This document shows, piece after piece, positions 1-9,290 of a stretch of DNA of 64,000 nt; the stretch's first letter is position 1, and each line of letters starts with the position of its first letter. Position numbers and translations under genes: made by a program. The notes below the pieces were generated by a model. That model made no database searches. It was not told where the DNA came from and saw only the letters and a list, made by a program, of their open reading frames with translations. The stretch is from Pseudomonas sp. B21-015. Lineage in GTDB: Bacteria > Pseudomonadota > Gammaproteobacteria > Pseudomonadales > Pseudomonadaceae. The DNA lies in NCBI RefSeq assembly GCF_024749285.1, contig NZ_CP087196.1, forward strand, positions 620,001 to 684,000, written 5' to 3'.

Positions 1-913
1 AACTCTTGCCGAGTTCACCGGGCGCCCACGAGCGCTGCTGTTCACCACCGGTTACATGGCCAACCTTGGCGCGGTCACCGCATTGGTCGGGCAGGGCGAT
101 ACAGTGCTGGAAGACCGACTCAATCATGCGTCGTTGCTGGATGCAGGGTTGTTGTCCGGTGCGCGTTTTAATCGTTATCTGCATAACGACGCGGCCAGCT
201 TGGCCAAGCGCCTTGAGAAGGCCACCGGCAATACGCTGGTGGTTACCGACGGCGTGTTCAGCATGGACGGCGACATCGCCGACCTGCCGGCGCTGGCGCG
301 GGAAGCCAGGGCCAAAGGCGCTTGGCTGATGGTCGATGACGCGCACGGTTTTGGTCCGCTGGGCGCCAATGGCGGCGGGATCGTCGAGCATTTCGGTCTG
401 AGTCAGGAAGACGTGCCGGTCTTGGTCGGCACCCTCGGCAAGGCTTTCGGTACGGCCGGTGCTTTTGTGGCTGGCAGTGAAGAGCTGATCGAAAGCCTGA
501 TCCAGTTCGCTCGCCCTTACATCTACACCACCAGCCAACCGCCGGCGCTGGCCTGCGCGACGCTGAAAAGCCTGGAGCTGCTACGCAGTGAACACTGGCG
601 ACGTGAGCATCTGCAGACGCTGATTCGCCAGTTCCGCCAAGGCGCCGAACAGATTGGTCTGGAGTTGATGGACAGCTTCACGCCGATCCAGCCGATCATG
701 ATCGGCGACGCCGGGCGTGCGGTTCGACTGTCGCAGATGCTGCGCGAACGCGGCCTGATGGTGACAGCGATTCGTCCACCGACTGTGCCCGCGGGCAGCG
801 CACGCTTGCGCGTAACCCTGACCGCCGCTCACAGCGAGGCGCAGGTACAGCTATTGTTAGATGGACTGGCCGATTGTTTTCAACAACTGGGACCGGAGCC
901 AAGCCATGCGTGA
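1..913 (+). CDS. bioF: 8-amino-7-oxononanoate synthase, 5' end outside window
   Basis: PLP enzyme of biotin synthesis that condenses pimeloyl-ACP with L-alanine to give 8-amino-7-oxononanoate in the cytoplasm. The frame is open from base 2, so the N-terminal part lies upstream. Visible family marks are the TGYMANLG segment, the [11 protein letters not shown] aspartate motif and the PLP-lysine motif [12 protein letters not shown] (Lys codon 440-442). The stop overlaps the bioH start by 8 nt, which indicates translational coupling in a bioFHCD operon. Identification is firm; only the truncation limits it. Confidence 0.95.
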   Translation, partial: TLAEFTGRPRALLFTTGYMANLGAVTALVGQGDTVLEDRLNHASLLDAGLLSGARFNRYLHNDAASLAKRLEKATGNTLVVTDGVFSMDGDIADLPALAREARAKGAWLMVDDAHGFGPLGANGGGIVEHFGLSQEDVPVLVGTLGKAFGTAGAFVAGSEELIESLIQFARPYIYTTSQPPALACATLKSLELLRSEHWRREHLQTLIRQFRQGAEQIGLELMDSFTPIQPIMIGDAGRAVRLSQMLRERGLMVTAIRPPTVPAGSARLRVTLTAAHSEAQVQLLLDGLADCFQQLGPEPSHA

Positions 914-1637
914 TCGTCTGATTCTGCTGCCGGGTTGGGGTCTCGGGATTTCGCCGCTGGAACCCTTGGCGGCTGCCTTGCAGGGCCTGGATGAGCACCT
1001 GCGCGTCGAGATCGAGCCATTGCCGGAACTGGAATCGAGCGACCTTGAAGAATGGCTCGATGAGTTGGACTCCACGTTGCCACAGGATGCCTGGCTCGGT
1101 GGCTGGTCGTTGGGCGGCATGCTGGCGTCCGAATTGGCGGCGCGACGCGGTGACCGCTGCTGCGGCCTGGTAACCCTGGCGAGTAACTCTTCTTTTGTCG
1201 CCCATGAGCAGTGGCCGAGCGCGATGCCCGGCGAGACCTTCGATGCGTTTCTGGCCGGCTGCAAGGCTGACCTGCGCATGACGTTGAAACGCTTCTCGCT
1301 GTTGTGCGCACAAGGCGCCGCAGACCCACGCGGGATATCGCGACTCTTGCTTGCTGGTGCACCGCATACGTCTTCGCCGGTGCTGATAAGCGGCCTGGAG
1401 TTGCTCGCACAACTGGACACCCTGCGAGCGTTGCAGGCGTTTCGTGGTCCGCAATTGCACTTGTTTGGCGGCCTCGACGGGCTGGTTCCGGCCGAAGCGG
1501 CGGGGGATCTGCTGACGTTACTGCCGGATGTTGAAATCGGTCTGATTGAACAGGCCAGTCACGCGTTTCTTCTGGAAGACCCCCACGGTGTGGCGGGGGC
1601 GATTCAGGCCTTTTTGCATGAGTTCGGTGATGACTGA
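906..1637 (+). CDS. bioH: pimeloyl-ACP methyl ester carboxylesterase
   Basis: Alpha/beta hydrolase that removes the methyl group from pimeloyl-ACP methyl ester and so ends the BioC-dependent chain-building phase of biotin synthesis. The 243-aa product begins [12 protein letters not shown]. The frame stays open further upstream, but ATG 906 overlaps the bioF stop and matches the usual family start. The nucleophile is in GGWSLGG (Ser68), with Asp191 in LDGLVP and His219 in [10 protein letters not shown] completing the triad. The stop overlaps bioC by 8 nt. Lying between bioF and bioC supports BioH over a generic esterase. Confidence 0.93.
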   Translation: MRDRLILLPGWGLGISPLEPLAAALQGLDEHLRVEIEPLPELESSDLEEWLDELDSTLPQDAWLGGWSLGGMLASELAARRGDRCCGLVTLASNSSFVAHEQWPSAMPGETFDAFLAGCKADLRMTLKRFSLLCAQGAADPRGISRLLLAGAPHTSSPVLISGLELLAQLDTLRALQAFRGPQLHLFGGLDGLVPAEAAGDLLTLLPDVEIGLIEQASHAFLLEDPHGVAGAIQAFLHEFGDD

Positions 1638-2442
1638 TTTATCCCTTCCCAACCTGCCCGGCGGCTTGCCCGACAAACGCCAGGTGGCGGCGTCCTTTTC
1701 CCGTGCTGCGGCAAGTTACGATAGCGTGGCCGAATTGCAACGCGACGTGGGCAGCGAGTTGTTGCGTCGGTTACCGGAAGATTTTGTCCCTGCTCGTTGG
1801 CTGGATATGGGCTGCGGCACCGGGTATTTCAGCCGAGCCTTGGCGGACAAGTTTCCTGCGAGCGCCGGAGTGGCGTTGGACATCGCAGAAGGCATGCTCA
1901 ATCACGCTCGTCCCTTGGGCGGCGCCACGCATTTCATTGCCGGTGATGCCGAACGCTTGCCGTTGCAGGCGTCGACCTGCGACCTGGTCTTCTCCAGCCT
2001 GGCGGTGCAATGGTGCGCGGATTTCGCCTCAGTGCTAAATGAAGCGTATCGAGTGCTGAAACCGGGCGGGATTTTCGCGTTTGCTAGTCTGTGTGTAGGC
2101 ACGCTGTACGAATTGCGCGACAGTTGGCGTCAGGTGGATGGCATGGTGCACGTCAACCGCTTCCGCGAGTTCGGTGTTTACCAACAGCTTTGCGCGGGCA
2201 GCGGTTCGAAGGTCGTCAGCCTCGAAACGCAGCCGCATGTGTTGCATTACCCCGATGTCCGCAGCCTGACCCATGAGCTGAAGGCACTTGGGGCGCACAA
2301 CCTGAACCCCGGTCGGCCGGGCGGTTTGACTGGCAGGGCGCGGATCCTCGGCTTGATCGAGGCTTATGAGCAGTTTCGTCAGGCACAGGGACTGCCGGCG
2401 ACTTATCAAGTGGTTTACGCCGTGTTGGAGAAACCCTTATGA
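1630..2442 (+). CDS. bioC: malonyl-ACP O-methyltransferase
   Basis: SAM-dependent methyltransferase that methylates the free carboxyl of malonyl-ACP, disguising it so that fatty acid synthesis can build the pimeloyl chain. The 270-aa product starts at ATG 1630 inside the end of bioH. Motif I reads [11 protein letters not shown], followed by DIAEGML and the conserved SSLAVQWC segment typical of BioC. The N-terminal [17 protein letters not shown] is also characteristic. It overlaps bioD by 4 nt (ATGA). Regulation is presumably that of the whole operon, whose promoter is upstream of the window. Confidence 0.94.
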   Translation: MTDLSLPNLPGGLPDKRQVAASFSRAAASYDSVAELQRDVGSELLRRLPEDFVPARWLDMGCGTGYFSRALADKFPASAGVALDIAEGMLNHARPLGGATHFIAGDAERLPLQASTCDLVFSSLAVQWCADFASVLNEAYRVLKPGGIFAFASLCVGTLYELRDSWRQVDGMVHVNRFREFGVYQQLCAGSGSKVVSLETQPHVLHYPDVRSLTHELKALGAHNLNPGRPGGLTGRARILGLIEAYEQFRQAQGLPATYQVVYAVLEKPL

Positions 2443-3119
2443 GCGCAGCCTATTTCATCGCCGGCACTGACACCGATGTCGGCAAGACCACCATCGCCGC
2501 CGGTTTGCTGCATGCCGCGCGATTGGCGGGTTTGAGCACGGCGGCGGGCAAACCGGTGGCCTCCGGTTGCGAGCTGACGCCCAAGGGATTGCGCAACGCC
2601 GATGCGCTGGCATTGTTTGCCGAGTGTTCGGTGCCTTTGACTTATGAACAGGTCAATCCGGTCGCGTTCGAACCGGCGATCGCCCCGCATCTGGCGGCGC
2701 GGGAGGCTGGTGTGGCGTTGACCGTGCAATCGCTGTTGACCCCGATGCGGCAGATTCTCGACATGCAGGCGGACTTCACCTTGATCGAAGGCGCTGGCGG
2801 CTGGCGAGTGCCGTTGGCGGATCAGGACAATCTGTCGGACCTGGCGATGGCGCTGGATCTGCCGGTGATTCTTGTGGTCGGCGTGCGCCTGGGCTGTATC
2901 AACCATGCGCTGCTGACGGCTGAGGCGATTGCTCGGGATGGTTTGCAGCTGGCAGGGTGGGTGGCCAACATCATCGATCCCAAGACCTCGCGCCTGGAAG
3001 AGAACCTCGCGACGCTGGCCGAGCGCATTCCCGCGCCGTGCCTGGGTCGGGTGCCGAAACTCAAGTCAGTGACAGCCGAAGCGGTGGCCGAGTTTCTACA
3101 GCTGGATCTGCTGGACTGA
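2439..3119 (+). CDS. bioD: dethiobiotin synthetase
   Basis: ATP-dependent carboxylase that forms the ureido ring of dethiobiotin from 7,8-diaminopelargonate and CO2. The 226-aa product has the P-loop [10 protein letters not shown] near the N-terminus and the [12 protein letters not shown] motif of the family. It is the last gene of the bioFHCD block. The next gene starts about 120 nt downstream and is unrelated to biotin. Confidence 0.95.
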   Translation: MSAAYFIAGTDTDVGKTTIAAGLLHAARLAGLSTAAGKPVASGCELTPKGLRNADALALFAECSVPLTYEQVNPVAFEPAIAPHLAAREAGVALTVQSLLTPMRQILDMQADFTLIEGAGGWRVPLADQDNLSDLAMALDLPVILVVGVRLGCINHALLTAEAIARDGLQLAGWVANIIDPKTSRLEENLATLAERIPAPCLGRVPKLKSVTAEAVAEFLQLDLLD

Positions 3120-3239
3120 GGTTTCTGGGTTAGGTGTTACCTATGACAAGGCACTGTGCCATTAGTGTTTTTGTCGGGCCTTTTGTCGGCGTGTCTGGTT
3201 CAATGGCCGCTGTTGATCCTTTGTCGGACGAGTTCCCCC

Positions 3240-3536
3240 ATGGAAATCTCAGGAAACACCGCTTTTTATGCCGGTCTGAGCACTATTCAGACAGGGCAGA
3301 ACCGCGTCGATCAGGCTTCGGGCCAGATCGCCAACAACACCATCGAGCGTTCGGTCACCAGTCAGTCTTCCGAGGTTCAGGTGGATCGTCTGCGCTCGGT
3401 AGATCGCAGCCAGCAATCGGACTTGGCCAGCAATATGGTCGAGATGTCCCAGGGCAAGTTCCAGGTGGAACTTGGCGTCAAAGTCGCCAAGGCATCCGAT
3501 GAAATGCTCGGTACGTTGATCGATACCTACGCCTGA
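3240..3536 (+). CDS. short protein resembling flagellar rod/hook termini
   Basis: A 98-aa product that I recognise only by resemblance. Residues 5-35 (FYAGLSTIQTGQ ... GQIANNT) look like the N-terminal Flg_bb_rod motif. The end (VEMSQGKFQVELG ... SDEMLGTLID) looks like the C-terminal motif of FlgB/C/F/G-type proteins. The large middle part of those proteins is missing and no flagellar gene is nearby. There is no signal peptide or membrane segment. ATG 3240 was chosen because the residues before it are not conserved-looking. It is followed by a strong terminator. From memory, P. aeruginosa has an unnamed small gene in the same place after bioD. Whether it works in flagella is inference. Confidence 0.75.
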   Translation: MEISGNTAFYAGLSTIQTGQNRVDQASGQIANNTIERSVTSQSSEVQVDRLRSVDRSQQSDLASNMVEMSQGKFQVELGVKVAKASDEMLGTLIDTYA

Positions 3537-3560
3537 TTTCTCGCTTAGTCCGCTACTCCA

Positions 3561-3586
3561 ACGCCGCGCCTGTTCGCGGCGTTTTT
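3561..3586 (+). terminator. Rho-independent terminator after bioD region
   Basis: ACGCCGCG (3561-3568) pairs perfectly with CGCGGCGT (3575-3582) across a 6-nt loop and runs into a T-rich tail. It ends the transcript of the 98-aa gene. Confidence 0.8.
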
Positions 3587-3708
3587 CTGCGTAAGTCCTT
3601 CTGCCTCAACTAATCTCTCCAACATGACGTGTTGCTCATTCAACGGCGATGCGTAACGGTGTGGGCGACGTTTTCAGGGGGCGATGACGAATGGCAAAAG
3701 ATCGACGC

Positions 3709-3753
3709 TTGACAAGATTTGGGCGTAAACGTATGTTTCAAACAACTGTTTGA
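3709..3753 (+). promoter_or_regulatory. fadE1 promoter with PsrA-type operator
   Basis: TTGACA (3709-3714) and TATGTT (3732-3737) are 17 nt apart, a good sigma-70-like pair. Directly after the -10 lies the palindrome TCAAACAACTGTTTGA (3738-3753). It matches the CAAAC-N4-GTTTG form recognised by PsrA, the long-chain-fatty-acid-responsive TetR repressor of Pseudomonas. Its position over the expected start point fits repression relieved by acyl ligands. From memory, P. aeruginosa PA0506 is a PsrA target; here it is inferred from the motif. Confidence 0.7.
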
Positions 3754-3813
3754 CCGTCACAACAAATCGACACGGTCGTTCATTCCCGGTTACATCAGCA
3801 GAGGTTTATCGCT

Positions 3814-5619
3814 ATGCCTGACTACAAGGCCCCCTTGCGTGATATTCGCTTCGTTCGTGACGAACTGCTCGGCTACGAAGCGCACTATCAGAGCCTTCCG
3901 GCTTGCCAGGACGCAACTCCGGACATGGTTGACGCCATTCTCGAAGAAGGCGCCAAGTTTTGTGAGCAAGTGCTGGCGCCGCTGAACCGCGTGGGTGACA
4001 CCGAAGGCTGCACCTGGAGCGAGTCCGGCGTTAAAACCCCAACCGGTTTCAAAGAAGCCTACAAGCAATTCGTCGAAGGTGGCTGGCCAAGCCTGGCTCA
4101 CGACGTAGAGCACGGCGGCCAGGGCCTGCCGGAGTCTTTGGGTCTGGCCGTCAGCGAAATGGTCGGCGAGGCCAACTGGTCGTGGGGCATGTACCCAGGC
4201 CTGTCCCATGGCGCGATGAACACCATTTCCGAGCACGGCACGCCTGAGCAACAAGAGGCTTACCTGACCAAACTGGTCTCCGGCGAATGGACCGGCACCA
4301 TGTGCCTGACCGAACCGCACTGCGGCACTGACCTGGGCATGTTGCGCACCAAGGCCGAGCCTCAGGCCGACGGGTCCTACAAAGTGTCCGGCACCAAGAT
4401 CTTCATCTCGGCCGGCGAACACGATATGGCCGACAACATCGTCCACATCGTTCTGGCACGTCTGCCGGACGCACCGGCCGGCACCAAAGGCATTTCCCTG
4501 TTCATCGTTCCGAAATTCCTGCCGAACGCAGACGGCTCGATCGGCGCACGCAACGCTGTGAGCTGCGGTTCCCTGGAACACAAAATGGGCATCCACGGTA
4601 ACGCCACCTGCGTGATGAACTTCGACGCGGCCACCGGTTACCTGATCGGCCCGGCGAACAAAGGCCTGAACTGCATGTTCACCTTTATGAACACCGCACG
4701 TCTGGGTACTGCGCTGCAAGGTCTGGCGCACGCCGAGATCGGCTTCCAGGGCGGTCTGAAATACGCTCGCGATCGTCTGCAAATGCGCTCTCTGACTGGC
4801 CCGAAAGCGCCGGACAAAGCCGCTGACCCGATCATCGTTCACCCTGACGTACGTCGCATGCTGTTGACCATGAAGGCTTTCGCCGAAGGCAACCGTGCGA
4901 TGGTTTATTTCACCGCCAAGCAAGTCGACATCGTCAAGTACGGCGTCGATGAAGAAGAGAAGAAGAAAGCCGACGCGCTGCTGGCCTTCATGACGCCGAT
5001 CGCCAAAGCCTTCATGACTGAAGTCGGTTTCGAATCCGCTAACCACGGCGTGCAGATCTACGGCGGTCACGGCTTCATCGCCGAGTGGGGCATGGAACAG
5101 AACGTTCGCGACAGCCGCATTTCGATGCTGTACGAAGGCACCACCGGCATCCAGGCACTGGACCTGCTGGGCCGTAAAGTGCTGATGACTCAAGGCGAGG
5201 CTCTGAAAGGCTTCACCAAGATCGTCCACAAGTTCTGCCAGAGCAACGAAGGCAATGACGCGGTCAAAGAGTTCGTCGAGCCATTGGCTGCGCTGAACAA
5301 AGAGTGGGGCGAGCTGACCATGAAGGTCGGTATGGCAGCAATGAAAGACCGCGAAGAAGTCGGCGCGGCGTCGGTGGACTACCTGATGTACTCCGGTTAC
5401 GCGTGCCTTGCCTACTTCTGGGCTGACATGGCGCGTCTGGCGGCCGAGAAACTGGCTGCCGGTACCACCGAAGAGGCGTTCTACACCGCCAAGCTGCAGA
5501 CTGCGCGCTTCTACTTCCAGCGCATCCTGCCGCGTACCCGCACTCACGTTGCAACCATGCTGTCGGGCGCCAACAACCTGATGGACATGAAAGAAGAAGA
5601 CTTCGCACTGGGTTACTAA
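3814..5619 (+). CDS. fadE1: acyl-CoA dehydrogenase (FadE1-type)
   Basis: FAD flavoprotein that catalyses the first step of fatty-acid beta-oxidation, acyl-CoA to trans-2-enoyl-CoA. The 601-aa length fits the large ACAD class with an extra C-terminal domain. Visible marks are the substrate/FAD segment [15 protein letters not shown], the [10 protein letters not shown] motif and the catalytic glutamate in LYEGTTGIQ (Glu441). A GAGG ribosome site precedes ATG 3814. It is the first of three paralogues in this window and the only one with a clear PsrA-type operator. From memory it matches P. aeruginosa PA0506, reported to prefer long chains; specificity here is not visible. Confidence 0.92.
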   Translation: MPDYKAPLRDIRFVRDELLGYEAHYQSLPACQDATPDMVDAILEEGAKFCEQVLAPLNRVGDTEGCTWSESGVKTPTGFKEAYKQFVEGGWPSLAHDVEHGGQGLPESLGLAVSEMVGEANWSWGMYPGLSHGAMNTISEHGTPEQQEAYLTKLVSGEWTGTMCLTEPHCGTDLGMLRTKAEPQADGSYKVSGTKIFISAGEHDMADNIVHIVLARLPDAPAGTKGISLFIVPKFLPNADGSIGARNAVSCGSLEHKMGIHGNATCVMNFDAATGYLIGPANKGLNCMFTFMNTARLGTALQGLAHAEIGFQGGLKYARDRLQMRSLTGPKAPDKAADPIIVHPDVRRMLLTMKAFAEGNRAMVYFTAKQVDIVKYGVDEEEKKKADALLAFMTPIAKAFMTEVGFESANHGVQIYGGHGFIAEWGMEQNVRDSRISMLYEGTTGIQALDLLGRKVLMTQGEALKGFTKIVHKFCQSNEGNDAVKEFVEPLAALNKEWGELTMKVGMAAMKDREEVGAASVDYLMYSGYACLAYFWADMARLAAEKLAAGTTEEAFYTAKLQTARFYFQRILPRTRTHVATMLSGANNLMDMKEEDFALGY

Positions 5620-5640
5620 GCCCTACGCAGTCCATTCTCA

Positions 5641-5675
5641 AAGCCGCTGCTTCCTCGGGAGCAGCGGCTTTTTTA
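5641..5675 (+). terminator. terminator after fadE1
   Basis: AAGCCGCTGC pairs with GCAGCGGCTT across a 10-nt loop and is followed by TTTTT. It separates fadE1 from the GGDEF gene. Confidence 0.85.
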
Positions 5676-5845
5676 TGCCTGACGCAAACGATCACGTCTG
5701 TAAATATTCCTGACTAAAACGCTAAGAAGAACGACTTTGCTGCCGTTAAAGAGGCTGCGATGTGACACACGTCTCGTTGCACGTGCTTGGCTGCTCCAAA
5801 TGCAGGCACAATGCCATCCTTGTTTGCCGGGTCGGAGCTTTACCC

Positions 5846-7135
5846 TTGCCGCGTTCTTCCGCTGTACGTTTCAGCCATTTCTTGCCATCACTGCTGTTGT
5901 TGCTCGCAGGGCTTGCGGCTGCTTACGTCAAGGATCTCAACGTCTTCTTCACTTCGCTGTTCAACGTGCTGCCCACGCTGGTGTTGTTGCTCGGCGGCGC
6001 GTATTGCGCGGTTTACCGACGTCAGCGTGAACTGTTTCTGATGGTCACGGTGTACATCGCCTACTTCCTGCTCGACACCCAGACCGACTACTACCGTGAC
6101 AATGGCAAAGTTCGTGAAGACGCCGCGGTGGTGTTCCATCTGTGCTGTCTGTTGCTGCCGTTGCTCTTTGGCTTGTTCGCCGCCTGGCAGGAGCGCACCC
6201 ACCTGTTCCAGGACATGGTGGCGCGCTTCGCCGTGTTGCTGGCGTTCGGCAGCGTGGCGCTGGGGCTGGAGCAAAGTTACCCACAGGCGCTGTTGATGTG
6301 GCTGTCGGAGATCCGTTGGCCAGCCCTGCATGGCGCCTGGATGAGCCTGATCCAGTTGTCTTATCCCGTGTTCATCGCCTCGTTTCTATTACTGAGCTGG
6401 CAATACTGGCGCAATCCAAGACCTTTGCACGCTGCGCAGCTAGTGGGGCTGTTGGGATTGTTCTGGATGTTGCCGAAAACCTTCATCCTGCCCTTCACCC
6501 TGAACATCATGTGCAGCCAGGTGATGTTGATGATTGCCGCCGCGGTTGCCCATGAGGCCTATCAGATGGCCTTCCGCGATGAACTCACGGGGCTGCCGGG
6601 GCGCCGCGCCCTGAACGAACGCATGCAACGGCTGGGGCGCAATTACGTGCTGGCCATGAGTGATGTCGATCACTTCAAGAAATTCAACGACACCCATGGC
6701 CACGATGTCGGCGATCAGGTGTTGCGACTGGTGGCCAGCAAGTTGTCGAAAATCAGCGGCGGCGGTAGGGCGTATCGCTATGGCGGTGAAGAATTTGCTC
6801 TGGTGTTCGCAGGTAAAACCCTCGAAGAGTGCATGCCGCACCTGGAGGTCATCCGCGAATCCATCGCCACTTACAACATCCAGCTGCGTAATCAGGACAG
6901 CCGTCCCCAGGATGATCAGCAGGGACGCCAGCGCCGCGCCGGCTCGGGCACCTCGAGTGTATCGGTCACTGTCAGCATCGGCGTCGCCGAACGGCTGGAG
7001 CAGCGCACCCCCGAAGAAGTGCTCAAATCCGCTGACCAGGCGCTCTACAGTGCCAAGGGTGCGGGGCGAAACTGTGTGATGGCCTTCGGTCAGAACCGCC
7101 GTGGCGCAGTGCGCATGGACGCCGCTGCGGGTTGA
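5846..7135 (+). CDS. membrane diguanylate cyclase (GGDEF)
   Basis: Inner-membrane protein predicted to make cyclic di-GMP. The N-terminal half carries about six hydrophobic segments. The GGDEF domain begins near DELTGLPGRRALNERM and has the active-site motif YRYGGEEFALVF plus MSDVDHFKKFND. A low-complexity RNQDSRPQDDQQG insert sits inside the domain. The start is uncertain. TTG 5846 has GGAG 8 nt upstream and gives PRSSAVRFSHFL before the first membrane segment. A GTG at 5762 with AAAGAGG upstream would add 28 Cys-rich residues. It sits between two fadE genes, has its own upstream spacer, and shows no obvious metabolic link to them. Confidence 0.88.
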   Translation: MPRSSAVRFSHFLPSLLLLLAGLAAAYVKDLNVFFTSLFNVLPTLVLLLGGAYCAVYRRQRELFLMVTVYIAYFLLDTQTDYYRDNGKVREDAAVVFHLCCLLLPLLFGLFAAWQERTHLFQDMVARFAVLLAFGSVALGLEQSYPQALLMWLSEIRWPALHGAWMSLIQLSYPVFIASFLLLSWQYWRNPRPLHAAQLVGLLGLFWMLPKTFILPFTLNIMCSQVMLMIAAAVAHEAYQMAFRDELTGLPGRRALNERMQRLGRNYVLAMSDVDHFKKFNDTHGHDVGDQVLRLVASKLSKISGGGRAYRYGGEEFALVFAGKTLEECMPHLEVIRESIATYNIQLRNQDSRPQDDQQGRQRRAGSGTSSVSVTVSIGVAERLEQRTPEEVLKSADQALYSAKGAGRNCVMAFGQNRRGAVRMDAAAG

Positions 7136-7225
7136 GTGATGATGGCGCATTCAGCGTCTGGACTGTGATTGTGAGGCGTGGTGCACGGCAGTAGGTTTGA
7201 GCCATCTGCTGCCGGAGAAATGACC

Positions 7226-9022
7226 ATGCCCGAGTACAAAGCTCCCCTGCGCGACATGCGCTTTCTGATCGACCATGTCTTCGATTTTCACAGCGACTAC
7301 GCCGCGCTGGGGGCCACCGATGCCAGCCCGGACATGGTCAATGCGATCCTCGAAGAAGGCGCGAAATTCTGTGAGAACGTTCTCGCACCGCTGAACCGCA
7401 GTGGCGACGAAGAAGGCTGCCATTTCGACAACGGCGTGGTTACAACGCCTACAGGCTTCAAGCAAGCATTCGCGCAGTATGTGGAAGGTGGCTGGCATGG
7501 TCTGGCGGCGGATCCGGCTTACGGTGGTCAGGGATTGCCTAGTTCTCTGGGGCTGGTCATCAGTGAGATGGTTGGCTCCAGCAACACCTCCTGGGGCATG
7601 TACCCCGGCCTGACTCACGGCGCGATGTCAGCCATCCATGCCCATGGCACCGAAGAACAGAAACAGACCTACCTGAGCAAGCTCACCGCTGGCCAATGGA
7701 CCGGCACCATGTGCCTGACCGAAGCCCATTGCGGCACCGACCTGGGCATCATCAAGACCCGCGCCGTGCCTCAGGCCGACGGCAGTTACGCGATCTCCGG
7801 CAGCAAGATCTTCATCTCCGCCGGCGAACACGACATGAGTGACAACATCATTCATCTGGTGCTGGCCAAACTGCCGGACGCGCCGGCAGGGACCAAGGGT
7901 ATTTCGCTGTTTATCGTTCCTAAATTCCTACCCAATGCCGAAGGTGAAGCGGGCGAGCGCAATGGTGTTTCCTGCGGCTCGATCGAGCACAAAATGGGCA
8001 TCAAGGCCTCGGCCACCTGCGTGCTGAATTTCGACGACGCCAAGGGTTTCTTGATCGGTGAACCGAACAAGGGCCTGAACTGTATGTTCACCATGATGAA
8101 CCACGCGCGGCTTGGCACCGGGATGCAAGGTTTGTGTCTGGGGGAGGCGAGCTTCCAGGGCGCGATCAGGTACGCCAACGACCGTCTGCAAATGCGCTCA
8201 CTCACCGGACCGAAAGCACCGGAAAAACCCGCTGACCCGATCATCGTTCATCCCGATGTGCGCAGGATGTTGCTGATCATGAAGGCCTTCAACGAAGGCA
8301 ACCGGGCGCTGACTTATTTCACCGCACAGTTGCTGGACGCTGCGCATCTGAGCCGGGATGAAACGGCGCGCCAGGACGCCGAGGATTTGCTGGCATTCCT
8401 GACGCCGATCTGCAAAGCCTTCATCACCGACACCGGATTGGAGGTGACCAACCTCGGCATGCAGGTGTTTGGCGGCCACGGTTTCATTCGTGAGTGGGGC
8501 ATGGAGCAGTTGGTTCGTGACTGTCGGATCGCGCCGATCTACGAAGGCACCAACGGCATTCAGGCGCTGGATCTGCTTGGGCGCAAAGTCCTTGGCAGTC
8601 AGGGAAAACTGCTGCGCGGGTTCACCAAAATCGTCCACAAGCTCTGTGTGGCCAATGCTGAGCATCCGCAACTCGGCAGCTATGTGGCGCAACTCAACGG
8701 TCTGAATCAGCAGTGGGGCGAGTTGACCACCAAGGTCGGCATGGCGGCGATGAAAAATCCGGATGAAGTCGGCGCCGCGTCGGTGGATTACTTGATGTAC
8801 AGCGGCTACATCATCCTCGGCTACCTGTGGCTACGCATGGCATTGGTGGCTCAGGCGCAGTTGGAGGCGGGCAGCGGTGATGCCGATTACTGCCGGGGCA
8901 AGTTGGCGACCAGCGAGTTTTACTTCAAGCGTTTGCTGCCGCGTACTTGCGCTCATCGGGCGGCCATCGAGGCGGGCAGTGATTGCCTGATGACGCTGCC
9001 GGCGGAGTTGTTTGCGCTCTGA
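7226..9022 (+). CDS. acyl-CoA dehydrogenase, second paralogue
   Basis: FAD-dependent acyl-CoA dehydrogenase of beta-oxidation, 598 aa, very similar along its whole length to the gene at 3814. It has GTMCLTEAHCGTDLG, GGHGFIREWG and the catalytic Glu440 in IYEGTNGIQ. ATG 7226 is preferred over ATG 7220 because GGAG lies 8 nt before it but only 2 nt before the other; it also aligns with the MPxYKAPLRD start of the paralogues. No clear PsrA palindrome precedes it. From memory it corresponds to P. aeruginosa PA0507, whose substrate is not well defined. Confidence 0.9.
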   Translation: MPEYKAPLRDMRFLIDHVFDFHSDYAALGATDASPDMVNAILEEGAKFCENVLAPLNRSGDEEGCHFDNGVVTTPTGFKQAFAQYVEGGWHGLAADPAYGGQGLPSSLGLVISEMVGSSNTSWGMYPGLTHGAMSAIHAHGTEEQKQTYLSKLTAGQWTGTMCLTEAHCGTDLGIIKTRAVPQADGSYAISGSKIFISAGEHDMSDNIIHLVLAKLPDAPAGTKGISLFIVPKFLPNAEGEAGERNGVSCGSIEHKMGIKASATCVLNFDDAKGFLIGEPNKGLNCMFTMMNHARLGTGMQGLCLGEASFQGAIRYANDRLQMRSLTGPKAPEKPADPIIVHPDVRRMLLIMKAFNEGNRALTYFTAQLLDAAHLSRDETARQDAEDLLAFLTPICKAFITDTGLEVTNLGMQVFGGHGFIREWGMEQLVRDCRIAPIYEGTNGIQALDLLGRKVLGSQGKLLRGFTKIVHKLCVANAEHPQLGSYVAQLNGLNQQWGELTTKVGMAAMKNPDEVGAASVDYLMYSGYIILGYLWLRMALVAQAQLEAGSGDADYCRGKLATSEFYFKRLLPRTCAHRAAIEAGSDCLMTLPAELFAL

Positions 9023-9038
9023 CGAATATTTGAAAAGC

Positions 9039-9126
9039 TTCGCGGGCAAGCCTCGCTCCTACAGTTTGTTGTCGTTCATGTGAAATGCGTGCGACATGAC
9101 CTGTAGGAGCGAGGCTTGCCCGCGAA
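9039..9126. repeat. REP pair (inverted)
   Basis: Two inverted copies of a Pseudomonas REP (9039-9063 and 9102-9126) with core TAGGAGCGAGGCTTGCCCGC, separated by about 38 nt. The copies can fold into one long hairpin. It lies between two fadE genes. Confidence 0.9.
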
Positions 9127-9290
9127 TGCGTTCTGGAAGGCGAGAACAGTCTCAGCTGAAATGCCTATGACTAAAAATAACAAAACAGTCATGAGTTGAC
9201 CCTATGTGTCGTAAAAGTTGTTGAGGTACACTCGGACACAACGAAATCACTATTCTACGAACCACCTGTTTAGATCCTGCGAGGTTTGCC

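Noticed and set aside
3790..5547. 585-codon open frame on the minus strand opposite the first fadE
   Set aside because: It mirrors the high-GC codon pattern of fadE1, is Val/Gln/His-rich and has no family motif; similar shadows lie opposite the other fadE genes, prkA, rpoD and lptD.
9039..9126. Repeated palindromes considered as a CRISPR array
   Set aside because: Only two inverted copies per site, no regular spacers and no cas genes; they are dispersed REP elements.
9240..9290. Possible PsrA site upstream of the third fadE
   Set aside because: Only GAAC and GTTTA half-matches; arms are not complementary enough.
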